From positions 1-64,000 of the forward strand of contig PHBH01000055.1 of assembly GCA_002840535.1 (NCBI GenBank): DNA of 64,000 nt, read 5' to 3'. Shown in pieces: positions 26,262 through 35,510 of the stretch. Positions within the stretch are counted from its first letter, which is position 1. The number at the start of each line of letters is the position of its first letter. The position numbers were made by a program, and so were the translations under genes. The notes beneath the pieces were generated by a model, which was given only the letters and a program-made list of their open reading frames with translations, was not told the DNA's origin and ran no database searches. Origin of the DNA: Deltaproteobacteria bacterium HGW-Deltaproteobacteria-15. Lineage in GTDB: Bacteria > Desulfobacterota > DSM-4660 > Desulfatiglandales > HGW-15.

Positions 26262-29200
26262 ATGCTATCGAGATTCTTTCTGGACCGTCCGGTCTTTGCC
26301 TGGGTGATCGCCATCATCCTGATGGTGGCAGGCGGCCTGGCGATCTATCAGCTGCCCATCTCCCAATATCCTCCCATCGCGCCGCCGTCCATTGCCATCA
26401 GCGCTTTTTATCCTGGAGGTTCGGCCGAAACGGTTGAAAACAGCGTAACACAGCTCATCGAACAAAAGATGACCGGCTTTGACAAGATGCTCTATCTTTC
26501 AGCCACCAGTGATTCGGCCGGCGCTTCGCGCGTTGAACTGACCTTCGCCCCGGGGACCGATCCGGATTTGGCCTGGTCCCAGGTTCAAAACAAGCTCCAG
26601 CTTGCCATGGCGAGTCTTCCCGAGGTGGTGCAGCGCCAGGGGGTCAAGGTGAGCAAGTCCACCCGCAACTGGCTGCTGATTGTCGGTCTCATATCGGAAG
26701 ACGGCAGCATGGACCTGAACGACTTGCAGGACTATGCCCAGTCCAACCTCGAAAAGGTGCTTTCCCGGGTGCCGGGAGTGGGCGAGGTAGAGGTCTTCGG
26801 CAGCCAGTATGCCATGCGTATCTGGCTGAACCCTGACAAGCTGACCAATTACGGGATGACCATCCAGGATGTGATCACGGGACTGCGGGCCTACAATGTG
26901 GAAGTGTCCGCCGGACAGTTCGGCGGAGCGCCGGCCGCGGAGGGCCAGCGGTTGAATGCCTCCATCGTTGTCCAGAACCTGCTCAAGACGCCTGAGGAGT
27001 TTGCCGCAATCCCGCTTCGCACCAACGCGGATGGATCCATCGTACGAATCAAGGACGTGGGACGGACGGAACTGGGAGCCGAATCCTCTGATGTCGAGGT
27101 CCGCTATAATGACAGGCCTTCCACCGGCCTTGCGATCAGGCAGGCCGCCGGCGCCAATGCACTGGCCACGGCCGATGCAATCCGCGCCAAGGTGAAAGAA
27201 ATAAGCCCCTTTTTCCCTCCCGGCTTAAAGGTCGTCTATCCTTATGACACTACGCCCTTTGTCAGGGTGGCCATCAATGAGGTGGTCAAGACCCTTTTTG
27301 AAGCGATCCTGCTGGTCTTCCTGGTGATGTATCTGTTCATGGGGAATATGCGGGCAACTCTGATCCCGACCATTGCCGTGCCGGTGGTAATCCTGGGGAC
27401 TTTCGCCGTGCTGGGGCTTTTCGGGTTCTCCATCAACATGCTCACCATGTTCGCCATGGTGCTCGCCATCGGGCTTCTGGTGGATGATGCCATCGTGGTG
27501 GTGGAGAACGTCGAGCGCATCATGAGCGAGGAAGGACTTTCGCCCAGGGAGGCGACCGCCAAGTCCATGGACCAGATCACCAGCGCGCTCATCGGCATCG
27601 GACTGGTGCTTTCGGCGGTGTTCGGTCCCATGGCGTTTTTCGGCGGTTCCACCGGGGTTATCTATCGCCAGTTTTCAGTGACCATCATCGCTTCCATGCT
27701 CCTTTCAGTGGTGGTAGCCCTGATCCTGACGCCGGTCTTGTGCGCCTCCCTTCTCAAGCCGGTATCCAAGGGGCATGCGTCGGCAGACAAGGCCGTCTTT
27801 TTCATGCGTCCCTTCTTCAGGTGGTTTGACCGGGTGTTCATGCGAACCCGAGACCAATATCTGAAACTGGTGGGCCGCTCTATTGCCCATAAGGCCCGCT
27901 ATGTTTTTATCTTTCTGCTGATCGTGGTGGCCATGGGATTCCTTTTTAAGCGCATGCCCACAGCTTATCTCCCTGATGAAGACCAGGGGATATTGATGGT
28001 TCAGTCCATACTCCCGGCAAACTCCACCCTGGAGCAGACCCGAGGGATCATGGAGAACGTGCGGAACCATTTTCTGGAACGCGAAAAAGAGGCCGTGGAA
28101 AATGTAATGACCGTTACGGGCGCCGGCTTCTCCAATCGGGGACAAAACACCGGCATGGCATTTGTCAAGCTCAAGGATTGGGATCTCCGCGACCGGCCGG
28201 ACTTGAAGGTAGGCGCCGTGGCCGGTAGAGCCATGCGGGAATTTTCCCGAATCCGCAATGCCATGGTGTTTGCCTTTGCACCCCCGGCCGTCTTTGAGCT
28301 CGGTACGTCCAAAGGTTTCGACTTCCAGTTGCAGGACCGCGGCAGCCTGGGCCATTCCGGGTTGATGGCGGCCCGCAACCAGCTCCTCGGCATGGCGGCC
28401 CGGGATCCGGTCTTGACCAAGGTCCGGCCTCAAGGCATGGAGGATGTGTCCGAATACCGGATCGACGTGGATTGGGAAAAGGCGGGTGCATTGGGCGTTC
28501 CCATCACTACGATTCACAACACCATTTCAGCGGCCTTCGGCAGCGCTTATGTCAATGACTTTATCCAGGGGGGCAGGGTCAAGCGGGTGTACGTTCAGGC
28601 CGATGCCCCCTACCGCATGTTGCCCACGGACCTGAAAAAGCTCTATGCGCGCAATGGGGCCGGGAAGATGGTGCCGTTTTATTCCTTTGCTTCCGGCGGC
28701 CACTGGACTTCCGGTTCCCCCAAACTGGAGCGCTTTAACGGCTTTCCGTCCGTGAATATCCTGGGTGAGGCCGCCCCGGGAAGGAGCTCCGGGGAGGCCA
28801 TGCAGGCCATGGAAGGGTTCGTCCGGGAACTGCCCCAGGGAGTCGGTTTCGACTGGACCGGTCTCTCCTACCAGGAACGGATGGCCGGCGGCCAGACGGG
28901 ACTGCTATACGCCTTTTCCATCCTGGTGATTTTTCTATGTCTGGCGGCTCTCTATGAGAGCTGGCCCATCCCCATATCCATTCTGCTGGTTCTGCCCCTC
29001 GGCGCAATCGGCGGTGTGATCAGTTCTTCCCTGCGGGGACTGCCCAACGACGTCTATTTCCAGATCGGGCTGTTGACCACCCTCGGCTTGACCACCAAGA
29101 ACGCCATCCTTATTGTCCAGTTCGCCAAGGCTCGGGTGGATGAAGGAGCCGGGCTGATCGAGGCAACCCTGGAAGCCTCGAAATTGAGGCTGCGGCCCAT

Positions 29201-29447
29201 CATTATGACATCAATGGCCTTTGGATTCGGGGTGCTGCCGATGGCTCTTGCCACCGGAGCCGGCGCCGGCGCCCAAAATGCCATCGGCATGTCGGTCGTG
29301 GGCGGGGTTGTGACATCGACCGTCCTGGCAACGGTATTTGCGCCGCTTTTCTATGTGTTGATCTATAAGCTGTTCGGCAGACACAGAAAGCGTGAAACGG
29401 CCGGAACCGTTGAGGTGAGCTCACAAGGAGAACCCTGCCATGAATAG
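26262..29447 (+). CDS. RND multidrug efflux pump (AcrB/MexB, HAE1 family)
   Basis: An inner membrane proton-drug antiporter of 1061 residues, typical HAE1 length. It starts M-L-S-R-F-F-L-D-R-P-V-F-A-W-V-I, has the Q-Y-P-P-I-A-P-P porter entry, the proton-relay pair in G-L-L-V-D-D-A-I-V-V-V-E-N-V, and the second-half helix motif T-T-L-G-L-T-T-K-N-A-I-L-I-V-Q-F-A with the conserved Lys. The intact features suggest a working pump for hydrophobic or amphiphilic compounds. It overlaps the channel gene by 8 bases. Confidence 0.95.
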   Translation: MLSRFFLDRPVFAWVIAIILMVAGGLAIYQLPISQYPPIAPPSIAISAFYPGGSAETVENSVTQLIEQKMTGFDKMLYLSATSDSAGASRVELTFAPGTDPDLAWSQVQNKLQLAMASLPEVVQRQGVKVSKSTRNWLLIVGLISEDGSMDLNDLQDYAQSNLEKVLSRVPGVGEVEVFGSQYAMRIWLNPDKLTNYGMTIQDVITGLRAYNVEVSAGQFGGAPAAEGQRLNASIVVQNLLKTPEEFAAIPLRTNADGSIVRIKDVGRTELGAESSDVEVRYNDRPSTGLAIRQAAGANALATADAIRAKVKEISPFFPPGLKVVYPYDTTPFVRVAINEVVKTLFEAILLVFLVMYLFMGNMRATLIPTIAVPVVILGTFAVLGLFGFSINMLTMFAMVLAIGLLVDDAIVVVENVERIMSEEGLSPREATAKSMDQITSALIGIGLVLSAVFGPMAFFGGSTGVIYRQFSVTIIASMLLSVVVALILTPVLCASLLKPVSKGHASADKAVFFMRPFFRWFDRVFMRTRDQYLKLVGRSIAHKARYVFIFLLIVVAMGFLFKRMPTAYLPDEDQGILMVQSILPANSTLEQTRGIMENVRNHFLEREKEAVENVMTVTGAGFSNRGQNTGMAFVKLKDWDLRDRPDLKVGAVAGRAMREFSRIRNAMVFAFAPPAVFELGTSKGFDFQLQDRGSLGHSGLMAARNQLLGMAARDPVLTKVRPQGMEDVSEYRIDVDWEKAGALGVPITTIHNTISAAFGSAYVNDFIQGGRVKRVYVQADAPYRMLPTDLKKLYARNGAGKMVPFYSFASGGHWTSGSPKLERFNGFPSVNILGEAAPGRSSGEAMQAMEGFVRELPQGVGFDWTGLSYQERMAGGQTGLLYAFSILVIFLCLAALYESWPIPISILLVLPLGAIGGVISSSLRGLPNDVYFQIGLLTTLGLTTKNAILIVQFAKARVDEGAGLIEATLEASKLRLRPIIMTSMAFGFGVLPMALATGAGAGAQNAIGMSVVGGVVTSTVLATVFAPLFYVLIYKLFGRHRKRETAGTVEVSSQGEPCHE

Positions 29448-30849
29448 GAAGCCGTTCTTTCTACTGTGCGCGATCGGCCTCGTTCTGGGCGGCTGCACGC
29501 TGGCGCCAAAATACTCGCGGCCGGACGCTCCGGTTCCTGCCGGGTGGCCGACCGGCGCAGCCTACGGGGAAGCCGGAAACGTAAGCGGCACTGCAGCGGA
29601 GATCCCATGGCGGGAGTTCTTTCCTGACGAGCGGCTTCAACGTCTGATCGACGACGCGCTGAAAAACAATCGCGATCTGCGACTGGCCGCGTTGAATGTG
29701 GAAAGGGCGCGCGCGTTGTATGGTATTCGACGGGCCGAGCTTTGGCCCTCAGTGGATGCGGCGGGCAGCTGGTTCAAGGAGCGTGTGCCGGCCGAGTTCT
29801 CGACCACCCGTCAACGGATGACCGTGGAACAGTACAGCGTGGATTTTGGCATCTTTTCGTGGGAAATCGACTTCTTCGGCCGCATCCGCAGCCTCAAAGA
29901 CAGCGCACTGGAAGAGTACCTGGCCACGGCTGAGGCACAGCGCAGTGCGCAGATCCTGCTGGTATCCGCAGTCGCCAATGCTTACCTGACCCTTGCCGCG
30001 GACAGGGAACGGATCAAGCTTGCGGAGATCACCTTAAAAGCGCAGCAGTCCGCATACAATTTGATCAAGCGGCGCTTTGAGCATGGAATCGCATCCGAGC
30101 TGGATCTCAATCAGGCTCAGACACAGGTGGATATCGCAAGGGGAGACATTGCCCGTTTCACGCAGCTGGCGGCCCAGGATGAAAACGCGTTGAACCTCCT
30201 GATGGGATCCTCTTCCCCCATGCCGAACGATTTTCTCCCGGCCGAGCTGGACAGCGTCGACCCTCCCCGGGAGCTCTCTCCGGGTCTCTCATCCGAGGTG
30301 CTTCTTTACCGGCCCGATATCGTATCGGCCGAACATCGGCTGAAGGCGGCGAACGCCAACATCGGCGCCGCCCGTGCCGCCTTCTTCCCCCGGATTTCCC
30401 TCACCAGCACGCTCGGAACCGCGAGCACGGAGCTCTCCGGTCTTTTTCATTCGGGCACGCGCACGTGGAGCTTCGTGCCGCAGATCCTCATGCCGATCTT
30501 CGATGCCAGGCTGTGGTCGGCCTATGATGTAACGAAAGTGGAAAAGGAAATCGGGTTGACCCAATATGAGAGGGCGATTCAGACCGCCTTCAGAGAAGTG
30601 GCCGATGCTCTCGCCGTGCACGGAACGGTGGATCACCAGTTATCCGCTCAGCAGTCCCTGGTGGATGCGGTTGCACGGACCTACCGCCTCTCCACACTGC
30701 GATATGAAAGGGGAATCGACAGCTACCTCGGCGTCCTGGACGCTCAACGCTCCCTCTATGCGGCCCAGCAGGGGCTCATCTCGCTCCGCCTCGGGAAACT
30801 CGCCAACCTGGTGAGACTTTACGCAGTGCTGGGCGGAGGCTCGGTGTGA
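29440..30849 (+). CDS. Outer membrane efflux lipoprotein (OprM/NodT family)
   Basis: A 469-residue TolC-like channel. It has the lipobox L-G-G-C-T (Cys near residue 19), followed by L-A-P-K-Y-S-R-P, the usual OprM start. Two duplicated long-helix halves contain I-G-A-A-R-A-A-F-F-P-R-I-S-L-T and R-Y-E-R-G-I-D-S-Y-L-G-V-L-D-A-Q-R. Together with the adaptor and pump it forms the tripartite exporter; the start lies inside the end of the pump gene. Confidence 0.94.
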   Translation: MNRKPFFLLCAIGLVLGGCTLAPKYSRPDAPVPAGWPTGAAYGEAGNVSGTAAEIPWREFFPDERLQRLIDDALKNNRDLRLAALNVERARALYGIRRAELWPSVDAAGSWFKERVPAEFSTTRQRMTVEQYSVDFGIFSWEIDFFGRIRSLKDSALEEYLATAEAQRSAQILLVSAVANAYLTLAADRERIKLAEITLKAQQSAYNLIKRRFEHGIASELDLNQAQTQVDIARGDIARFTQLAAQDENALNLLMGSSSPMPNDFLPAELDSVDPPRELSPGLSSEVLLYRPDIVSAEHRLKAANANIGAARAAFFPRISLTSTLGTASTELSGLFHSGTRTWSFVPQILMPIFDARLWSAYDVTKVEKEIGLTQYERAIQTAFREVADALAVHGTVDHQLSAQQSLVDAVARTYRLSTLRYERGIDSYLGVLDAQRSLYAAQQGLISLRLGKLANLVRLYAVLGGGSV

Positions 30850-30860
30850 AGAGTGAAAAG

Positions 30861-31182
30861 ATGAACGTCCAACATCGAACATCGAACATTCAACATCGAA
30901 TGAAAGCAAGGGACGAAGCACACCAGGAGCAGGAAAATGGTCGACTGAACAGATGAACGTCGAACATCGAACATCGAACGTTCAACATCGAATGAAAGCA
31001 AGGGACGAAGCACACCAGGAGCAGGAAAATGGTCGACTGAACAGATGAACGTCCAACATCGAACATCGAACATTCAACATCGAATGAAAGTAATGGACGA
31101 AGCACACCGAGAGCAGGAAAATGGTCGACTGAAAAGATGAACGTCCAACATCGAACGTCAACATCGAATGAAAGCATGACCG
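30861..31182 (+). repeat. 92-bp tandem repeat array, about 3.5 copies
   Basis: Units begin at 30861, 30953, 31045 and 31137, an exact 92-base period, and each starts ATGAACGTCCAACATCGAAC. Differences between units are few, such as AAGGGA/AATGGA and CAGGAG/GAGAG. The first 45 bases of each unit are the dispersed ATCGAAC repeat; the rest (GAAGCACACCAGGAGCAGG and so on) is unique to this array. The last copy is truncated and has a small deletion. Confidence 0.92.
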
Positions 31183-31199
31183 TGTTTCTCTGAAAGGAG

Positions 31200-32042
31200 G
31201 TGAAGATCATCGTTCAGGAAATCGGCTCTGTGGACAGACGATTGAGAGAGGCTGAACAGAAGATCACCATCCTCTGTGAGATTACGAGGTATGTCTCTTC
31301 TCTTCTCGATGTACAACTTGTTCTTGATGCCATTGTTCAACTGCTTTGGAAGGAGTTCAACCTGGATGCATGTTCCATCCGGCTGCTGGACGCTGACGGC
31401 AAGCTGAGAATAAAGAGTCAGAAGGGACTCAGCAGGGCATTCACCGAAAAAGCGACGAGAGAACCCACGGTTGACTGCTATTCGGGGGAGTGTTTTCTCA
31501 CAGGCAGAATCGTCATTATCAATGATTCCGATCGGATTGAAAAGCCCATCTCAACGACTCGCCTCGTGGGCGAGGATATCAAGTCCTTCGCGGTTGTACC
31601 TATCAAAGTCGAAAACGAAACCATTGGGGTTTTGGCTACCGGTTCCAAGAAAAAGAACTACTTTCATGAGCGTTTCAATGACCTGATCTACGTCATATCC
31701 AACCAGATCGGAATTGCCATAAAAATCTCGCAGCTGTATGAGGAAATTCACAATCTGAATCAAGGACTGGAAGAAAAGGTCCGGGAACGGACCGCAGAGC
31801 TGGAAGAAAGAACGCAGCAGTTGATTGCAGCGGAGAGGCTCGCCACAACCTGCGAAATGTCAGACAGGGTAGCCCATGAACTCAGGAATTCGCTCACCGT
31901 GGTAGGGGGTCTTGCACGGAGGCTCCTTGAGAAACCATTTGAGGATGATCGGCATACCAAGTACCTTAAAATCATTTTCGAAGAAGTGAAAACGCTGGAA
32001 GAAAAGGTTTCCAAGCTGATAAAGCTTGGCGCCGGAGAATAG
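31200..32042 (+). CDS. GAF-domain sensor with HisKA helix but no ATPase domain
   Basis: About 280 residues. A GAF domain (about 30-180; D-L-V-L-D-A-I-V-Q-L to I-S-N-Q-I-G-I-A-I) binds a small ligand or cofactor. A coiled coil (L-E-E-K-V-R-E-R-T-A-E-L) leads to an H-box, V-A-H-E-L-R-N-S-L-T-V-V-G-G, with a phosphoacceptor-like His. The second HisKA helix completes the dimerisation domain, then the frame stops. No HATPase_c domain follows, here or in the next 280 bases, so it cannot phosphorylate itself in the usual way. It is a truncated kinase or a phosphotransfer/dimerisation module. The GTG at 31200 sits too close to the AGGAGGTG site, so the true start may be a few codons on. Confidence 0.75.
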   Translation: MKIIVQEIGSVDRRLREAEQKITILCEITRYVSSLLDVQLVLDAIVQLLWKEFNLDACSIRLLDADGKLRIKSQKGLSRAFTEKATREPTVDCYSGECFLTGRIVIINDSDRIEKPISTTRLVGEDIKSFAVVPIKVENETIGVLATGSKKKNYFHERFNDLIYVISNQIGIAIKISQLYEEIHNLNQGLEEKVRERTAELEERTQQLIAAERLATTCEMSDRVAHELRNSLTVVGGLARRLLEKPFEDDRHTKYLKIIFEEVKTLEEKVSKLIKLGAGE

Positions 32043-32157
32043 GCTGATTACTTTTTTGATCGAGACCGTTCTCTCATTGTTCTTCACCGGTACATCTTTT
32101 TTTCGGCGGCAGCGGAGAAGCGATCGGCAGCCCGCTTCAACGACGAAGCTTGATGAA

Positions 32158-32279
32158 CCCGTAAAAAGTCGTCACCCCGGTGAAAACCGGGGGCCAGGTG
32201 TTCTGCAGCAGCCTGGAAATACTGGATCCCGGTTTTCACCGGGATGACGGAAAGAGGGCATTTTCGACTTTTTACGGGG
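32158..32279. repeat. Inverted-repeat element, GTAAAAAGTCG family
   Basis: Outer arms CCCGTAAAAAGTCG (32158-32171) and CGACTTTTTACGGG (32265-32278) match perfectly. Inner arms at about 32171-32191 and 32228-32248 (GTCACCCCGG... against ...CCGGGATGAC) match with one change. No coding capacity. A related half-element is at 61892. Confidence 0.8.
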
Positions 32280-32320
32280 CTGTCAAGCTTCCTCATTCGA
32301 CAGGGGGACCGGATGCCTTG

Positions 32321-32974
32321 TCATTTAGACGAGCCGAAGAAATAGGTCGCCGCGATGGAACCACCAAAAGCATTGACCCCGACGTTCCTGTCGTCCAATC
32401 CCGCGTTGGAGACGTGGTGGTACATCCCCTCGAGGTCGAGCGACCATCCCCTTCCGAGTAAGAAGCGAAAGCCCAAGCTTAACTGAGGGGAAAACTCAAT
32501 GGATTGGCCGATCAGGTCCTGTGTTCGATCCTTGTACAGATCGTTATACACTATGCCCGCCCCAAACTGAAAATAGGGGACAATCCGCCAGTCCGGATAG
32601 ACCACGTTGTAACGGAGAAGAAAGGCTAACTCCACCATGTAATCGCCGAATCCCTCCGTTACGTTGGATCCGGCCACCTGAACGATGCCTTCGAGGTTGC
32701 CCCTTGGGAGAAATTTCTTCTCGGACGGGTCATTGAGAAAATAGCCCCCCCGGAGGTAGGTCATCGAATAATCCAGGTGTCGCCTCTCCTTCTTGATGAG
32801 TAGAGGGGAAGCAAGCAGGCCCGTGCCCGCCTGTATGGTCTTGCCTCCTTTCACATAAAGATCTTCTGCCGTACTGTCCGATGCAGCCAGGGAGAGAGAA
32901 GGATTCAGGATCACCAGGAAGAATCCGAAAAAGAGAGAGAGCAGGATCAGAGCAGTAGACGTACAATTTTTCAT
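32321..32974 (-). CDS. PagL-like lipid A 3-O-deacylase (acyloxyacyl hydrolase)
   Basis: A 217-residue outer membrane beta barrel. It has a signal peptide (helix about 8-28, ending S-L-A-A) and alternating aromatic/polar strands. The conserved PagL motif appears as H187-V-S189-N-A-G, where His and Ser are catalytic, followed by L-D-D-R-N-V-G-V-N and a terminal Phe-rich strand. It would remove a 3-linked acyl chain from lipid A, modifying the cell surface. The ATG at 32974 with GGAGGG upstream is preferred over the longer frame. Confidence 0.85.
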   Translation of the reverse strand: MKNCTSTALILLSLFFGFFLVILNPSLSLAASDSTAEDLYVKGGKTIQAGTGLLASPLLIKKERRHLDYSMTYLRGGYFLNDPSEKKFLPRGNLEGIVQVAGSNVTEGFGDYMVELAFLLRYNVVYPDWRIVPYFQFGAGIVYNDLYKDRTQDLIGQSIEFSPQLSLGFRFLLGRGWSLDLEGMYHHVSNAGLDDRNVGVNAFGGSIAATYFFGSSK

Positions 32975-33547
32975 GAAAACCCTCCAGGTTGAGCTTTTGA
33001 TACTGCGATCTCGCAGCAAGGTTTTTGACCTTCGAAGACTGCCATATTCCATTTGGGCCGCTATGTGAACGCCGGTCAATCGATTACAAATAAGCGCTTG
33101 CGGGTAGAAACTTTGATAGGTACGAACGATTTGTTTAGAACTTGAAAATGTTCAGATTGGAGTTTCCTTATGTTTGAGCCTCTAATAAATAGGGTGGATA
33201 CTGTATATTGGGCCCGAGAAATTTGTACCCTGTCTCCCCAATGATCTTCTTGCTCGAGTTCGCCGGCACCAGCTTTTCCTTGACTTGCGCCGTCGAATCG
33301 AAATAATTGCTGAAATGTTTCATTCACTGCTCTTGCCATGCACCTTTAGGTCTTGAGCTGAATTCCGCCACCTCGTCACACATCCTGTATGTAGCCCAAC
33401 TTTCCCTCAGTGGTAGGAAGAGTCTCGATCCGAAAGCTGCAACCAGGTTGTCATCTCGACGAAAGAAGAGACCTTGTGATTTCCTAAAGATTTCTCACTT
33501 CGTTACAAATGACATTTCTTTCAATGTATTCCAGACAGGAATCTACC
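32975..33547. other. Gene-free stretch with one dispersed repeat
   Basis: Divergent promoters for the deacylase and the radical SAM gene should lie here. At 33448-33514 is a TTGTCATC...ATGACAT inverted-repeat element related to 4705-4778. A minus-strand frame of 87 codons (33076-33339) reads partly protein-like but has no ribosome site or known family, so it is not called. Confidence 0.5.
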
Positions 33548-34942
33548 ATGAAATACAAAAATGTCTTATGCGTCTATCCCTACAAGCGTGAGCTGAAGAC
33601 CGTAGGTTTTCTCCCGCCGATCGGCCTTGAATACGTGGCCTCCGCCATAGAGGATCTGGTGGAGAGCATCACGGTAATCGACTTGAGGTATGAGGAGAAA
33701 CCGTTTCTCTCCTTCATCGATGAGAGAACCGATCTGGTCCTCTTCAGCATCAACTGGGAAGCTGATCCCGAATTTGTACGGGATGTCATCCGGAGTGTAC
33801 CGGAGCAGATTACCGTTGTTGTTGGGGGGAGACATGCTACCGTGCATGTGGCTGAACTTTTTCAGGAGCACCCGCGGATCGACGCGATCGCCCGCGGAGA
33901 CGGCGAAGAGATTGCCAGACAAATCGTTCAGAAGGGCATCTCACCGGATATCGACGGGCTGTCGTTCCGATCGAATGGGGAAATCGTCCACAACAGGAAC
34001 CGGCTGCTGGAAACCACCTGTTGGGGAGGTTATCCGAACAGGAATCTTCGCCGGTACAAGTATATGGTTTCTGTCGATGAGTTTACGACCGACGTCGAGA
34101 TCGATCTCATGCTGGGATCAAGAGGCTGTCCCTTTAACTGCAAATTCTGCGACTTCAAATTCAATCCTCTTGGGGAAAAGAGAAAGTGGTCGGTGAGAAC
34201 ACCGGAGTCCGTGGTTTCCGAAATAAAAAGCATCAGCGCCCCTATCATAGGGTTCGCAGACGATATCTTCACCGCGGATATGGATTGGGTGGAAAGGGTC
34301 TGTGATCTCCTCATCGCAGAGGGGATCAAGAAGAAATACGCCATCAATGCCAGGCTGGAGGTTGCCAGGAGGCCGGACGTCCTGGAGAAGATGTACAAAG
34401 CCGGGTTCATGGCCTTTCTCATGGGAATCGAATCCGCTCATGACAAGACCCTGGCATCCATGAACAAGGGGTTTACCACCGCAAAGGTGAGGGAATACTT
34501 TGAGACGCTGCGCCGGTTCAACATTATTTATCATTGTTACTTCATCATCGGGAACATCGGCGAGAGCAGGGAGGAGATGATGGACATCGTCCGGTTCTCC
34601 CATGATCTCGGGGCCGACACCCTGGGGCTCTCTGTCCTGAGGGCGACCAAGTACTCCCCTCTCAAGGAGATGCTGAAGGGGGTCGATCATTACCACATCC
34701 AGGAAGAGTCCGGCAAGGTGTACTCGGACATGCTTTCGATCGATGACCTCCAGCAGATCCGAAGAGATGTCAATGCATCATTCTTCACCCTGCCGGTCAT
34801 CCTTCGCATTCTGAAGAAGATGATCGTCCACAGGTTGCTCACACTTGGCCGTGTCTACAGAATCATCACCTTTACCGCCAGCAGGAAAATCAGAAAGATC
34901 GCAAAGAAAAAAGGAATACGTTTGGGAAATGTGTTCAAGTGA
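33548..34942 (+). CDS. B12-binding-type radical SAM protein
   Basis: A 464-residue enzyme. The N-terminal cobalamin-binding fold (about 1-150) starts V-L-C-V-Y-P-Y and contains V-V-V-G-G-R-H-A-T; the lower-ligand D-x-H-x-x-G motif is not evident. The radical SAM core has G-S-R-G-C194-P-F-N-C198-K-F-C201. Relatives include hopanoid and lipid methylases or cyclases (HpnP/HpnR/HpnJ type), but I cannot assign a substrate. The ATG at 33548 (AGGA upstream) is chosen because the first ATG in frame is the tail of a dispersed repeat. It stands alone. A link to the hopanoid genes 10 kb away is only a guess. Confidence 0.85.
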   Translation: MKYKNVLCVYPYKRELKTVGFLPPIGLEYVASAIEDLVESITVIDLRYEEKPFLSFIDERTDLVLFSINWEADPEFVRDVIRSVPEQITVVVGGRHATVHVAELFQEHPRIDAIARGDGEEIARQIVQKGISPDIDGLSFRSNGEIVHNRNRLLETTCWGGYPNRNLRRYKYMVSVDEFTTDVEIDLMLGSRGCPFNCKFCDFKFNPLGEKRKWSVRTPESVVSEIKSISAPIIGFADDIFTADMDWVERVCDLLIAEGIKKKYAINARLEVARRPDVLEKMYKAGFMAFLMGIESAHDKTLASMNKGFTTAKVREYFETLRRFNIIYHCYFIIGNIGESREEMMDIVRFSHDLGADTLGLSVLRATKYSPLKEMLKGVDHYHIQEESGKVYSDMLSIDDLQQIRRDVNASFFTLPVILRILKKMIVHRLLTLGRVYRIITFTASRKIRKIAKKKGIRLGNVFK

Positions 34943-34985
34943 AAGGGAGGTGGATCACCTGAGGCCACCGTTCTGCGGGGGAGCC

Positions 34986-35444
34986 TCATTCTCGACCTTT
35001 TTTCAGCAAGTCCCGAATTTCGGCCAGGAGCTCCTGTTCCTTGGTAATGACGGGCGGTGGCGGTGGGGGTGGCGCGGCCTCCGCTGCCTTTGCTCTCATG
35101 ACCCATCCCAGGAACTTCACGATGAAGAGGAAAAGCGCAAGGGCCACAATAAGGAAGTTCAGCACCTCGCCTATAAAGAGACCGTAGGGGATCTCCTTGC
35201 CGTTCACCACGAATTTCCAGGCCATATACCCTTTCTCCCCCGGCATGATGAGGCTGATGAGCGGCATGAGGAGGTGTTTTACGAGCGAATCGATGATTTT
35301 TCCAAATGCCGCACCGATAATCACACCGACCGCCAGATCGATCACGTTCCCCTTGAAAGCGAACTGTTTGAACTCCTCAAAAAGTGAAAATGCCCTTTTA
35401 CCGGGATTCACGGAAGCCATTCTCTGCGTGACATTGAAACCCAT
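34986..35444 (-). CDS. mscL: Large-conductance mechanosensitive channel MscL
   Basis: A 152-residue channel subunit. Helix 1 carries F-K-G-N-V-I-D-L-A-V-G-V-I-I-G-A-A-F (pore-lining, about 30-47), then P-L-I-S, a periplasmic loop, helix 2 (about 88-112) and a charged cytoplasmic helix ending L-L-A-E-I-R-D-L-L. The Pro-rich linker (seven Pro) before that helix is longer than usual. It opens under osmotic down-shock. A strong AAGGAGG site precedes the ATG. It converges with the radical SAM gene, leaving 43 bases. Confidence 0.94.
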   Translation of the reverse strand: MGFNVTQRMASVNPGKRAFSLFEEFKQFAFKGNVIDLAVGVIIGAAFGKIIDSLVKHLLMPLISLIMPGEKGYMAWKFVVNGKEIPYGLFIGEVLNFLIVALALFLFIVKFLGWVMRAKAAEAAPPPPPPPVITKEQELLAEIRDLLKKGRE

Positions 35445-35510
35445 GAGACACCTCCTTATTGTCAGTGAAAAGTTTTCTTTCGCGTGACAGCGGCGGAATA
35501 CAGCCGCAAC

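Noticed and set aside
30861..31182. Possible CRISPR array
   Set aside because: The 92-bp units repeat in full; the segments between shared motifs are themselves the same, so there are no variable spacers, and no cas genes are present.
33076..33339. 87-codon minus-strand frame
   Set aside because: Partly protein-like but no ribosome site, no recognisable domain and no conserved context.
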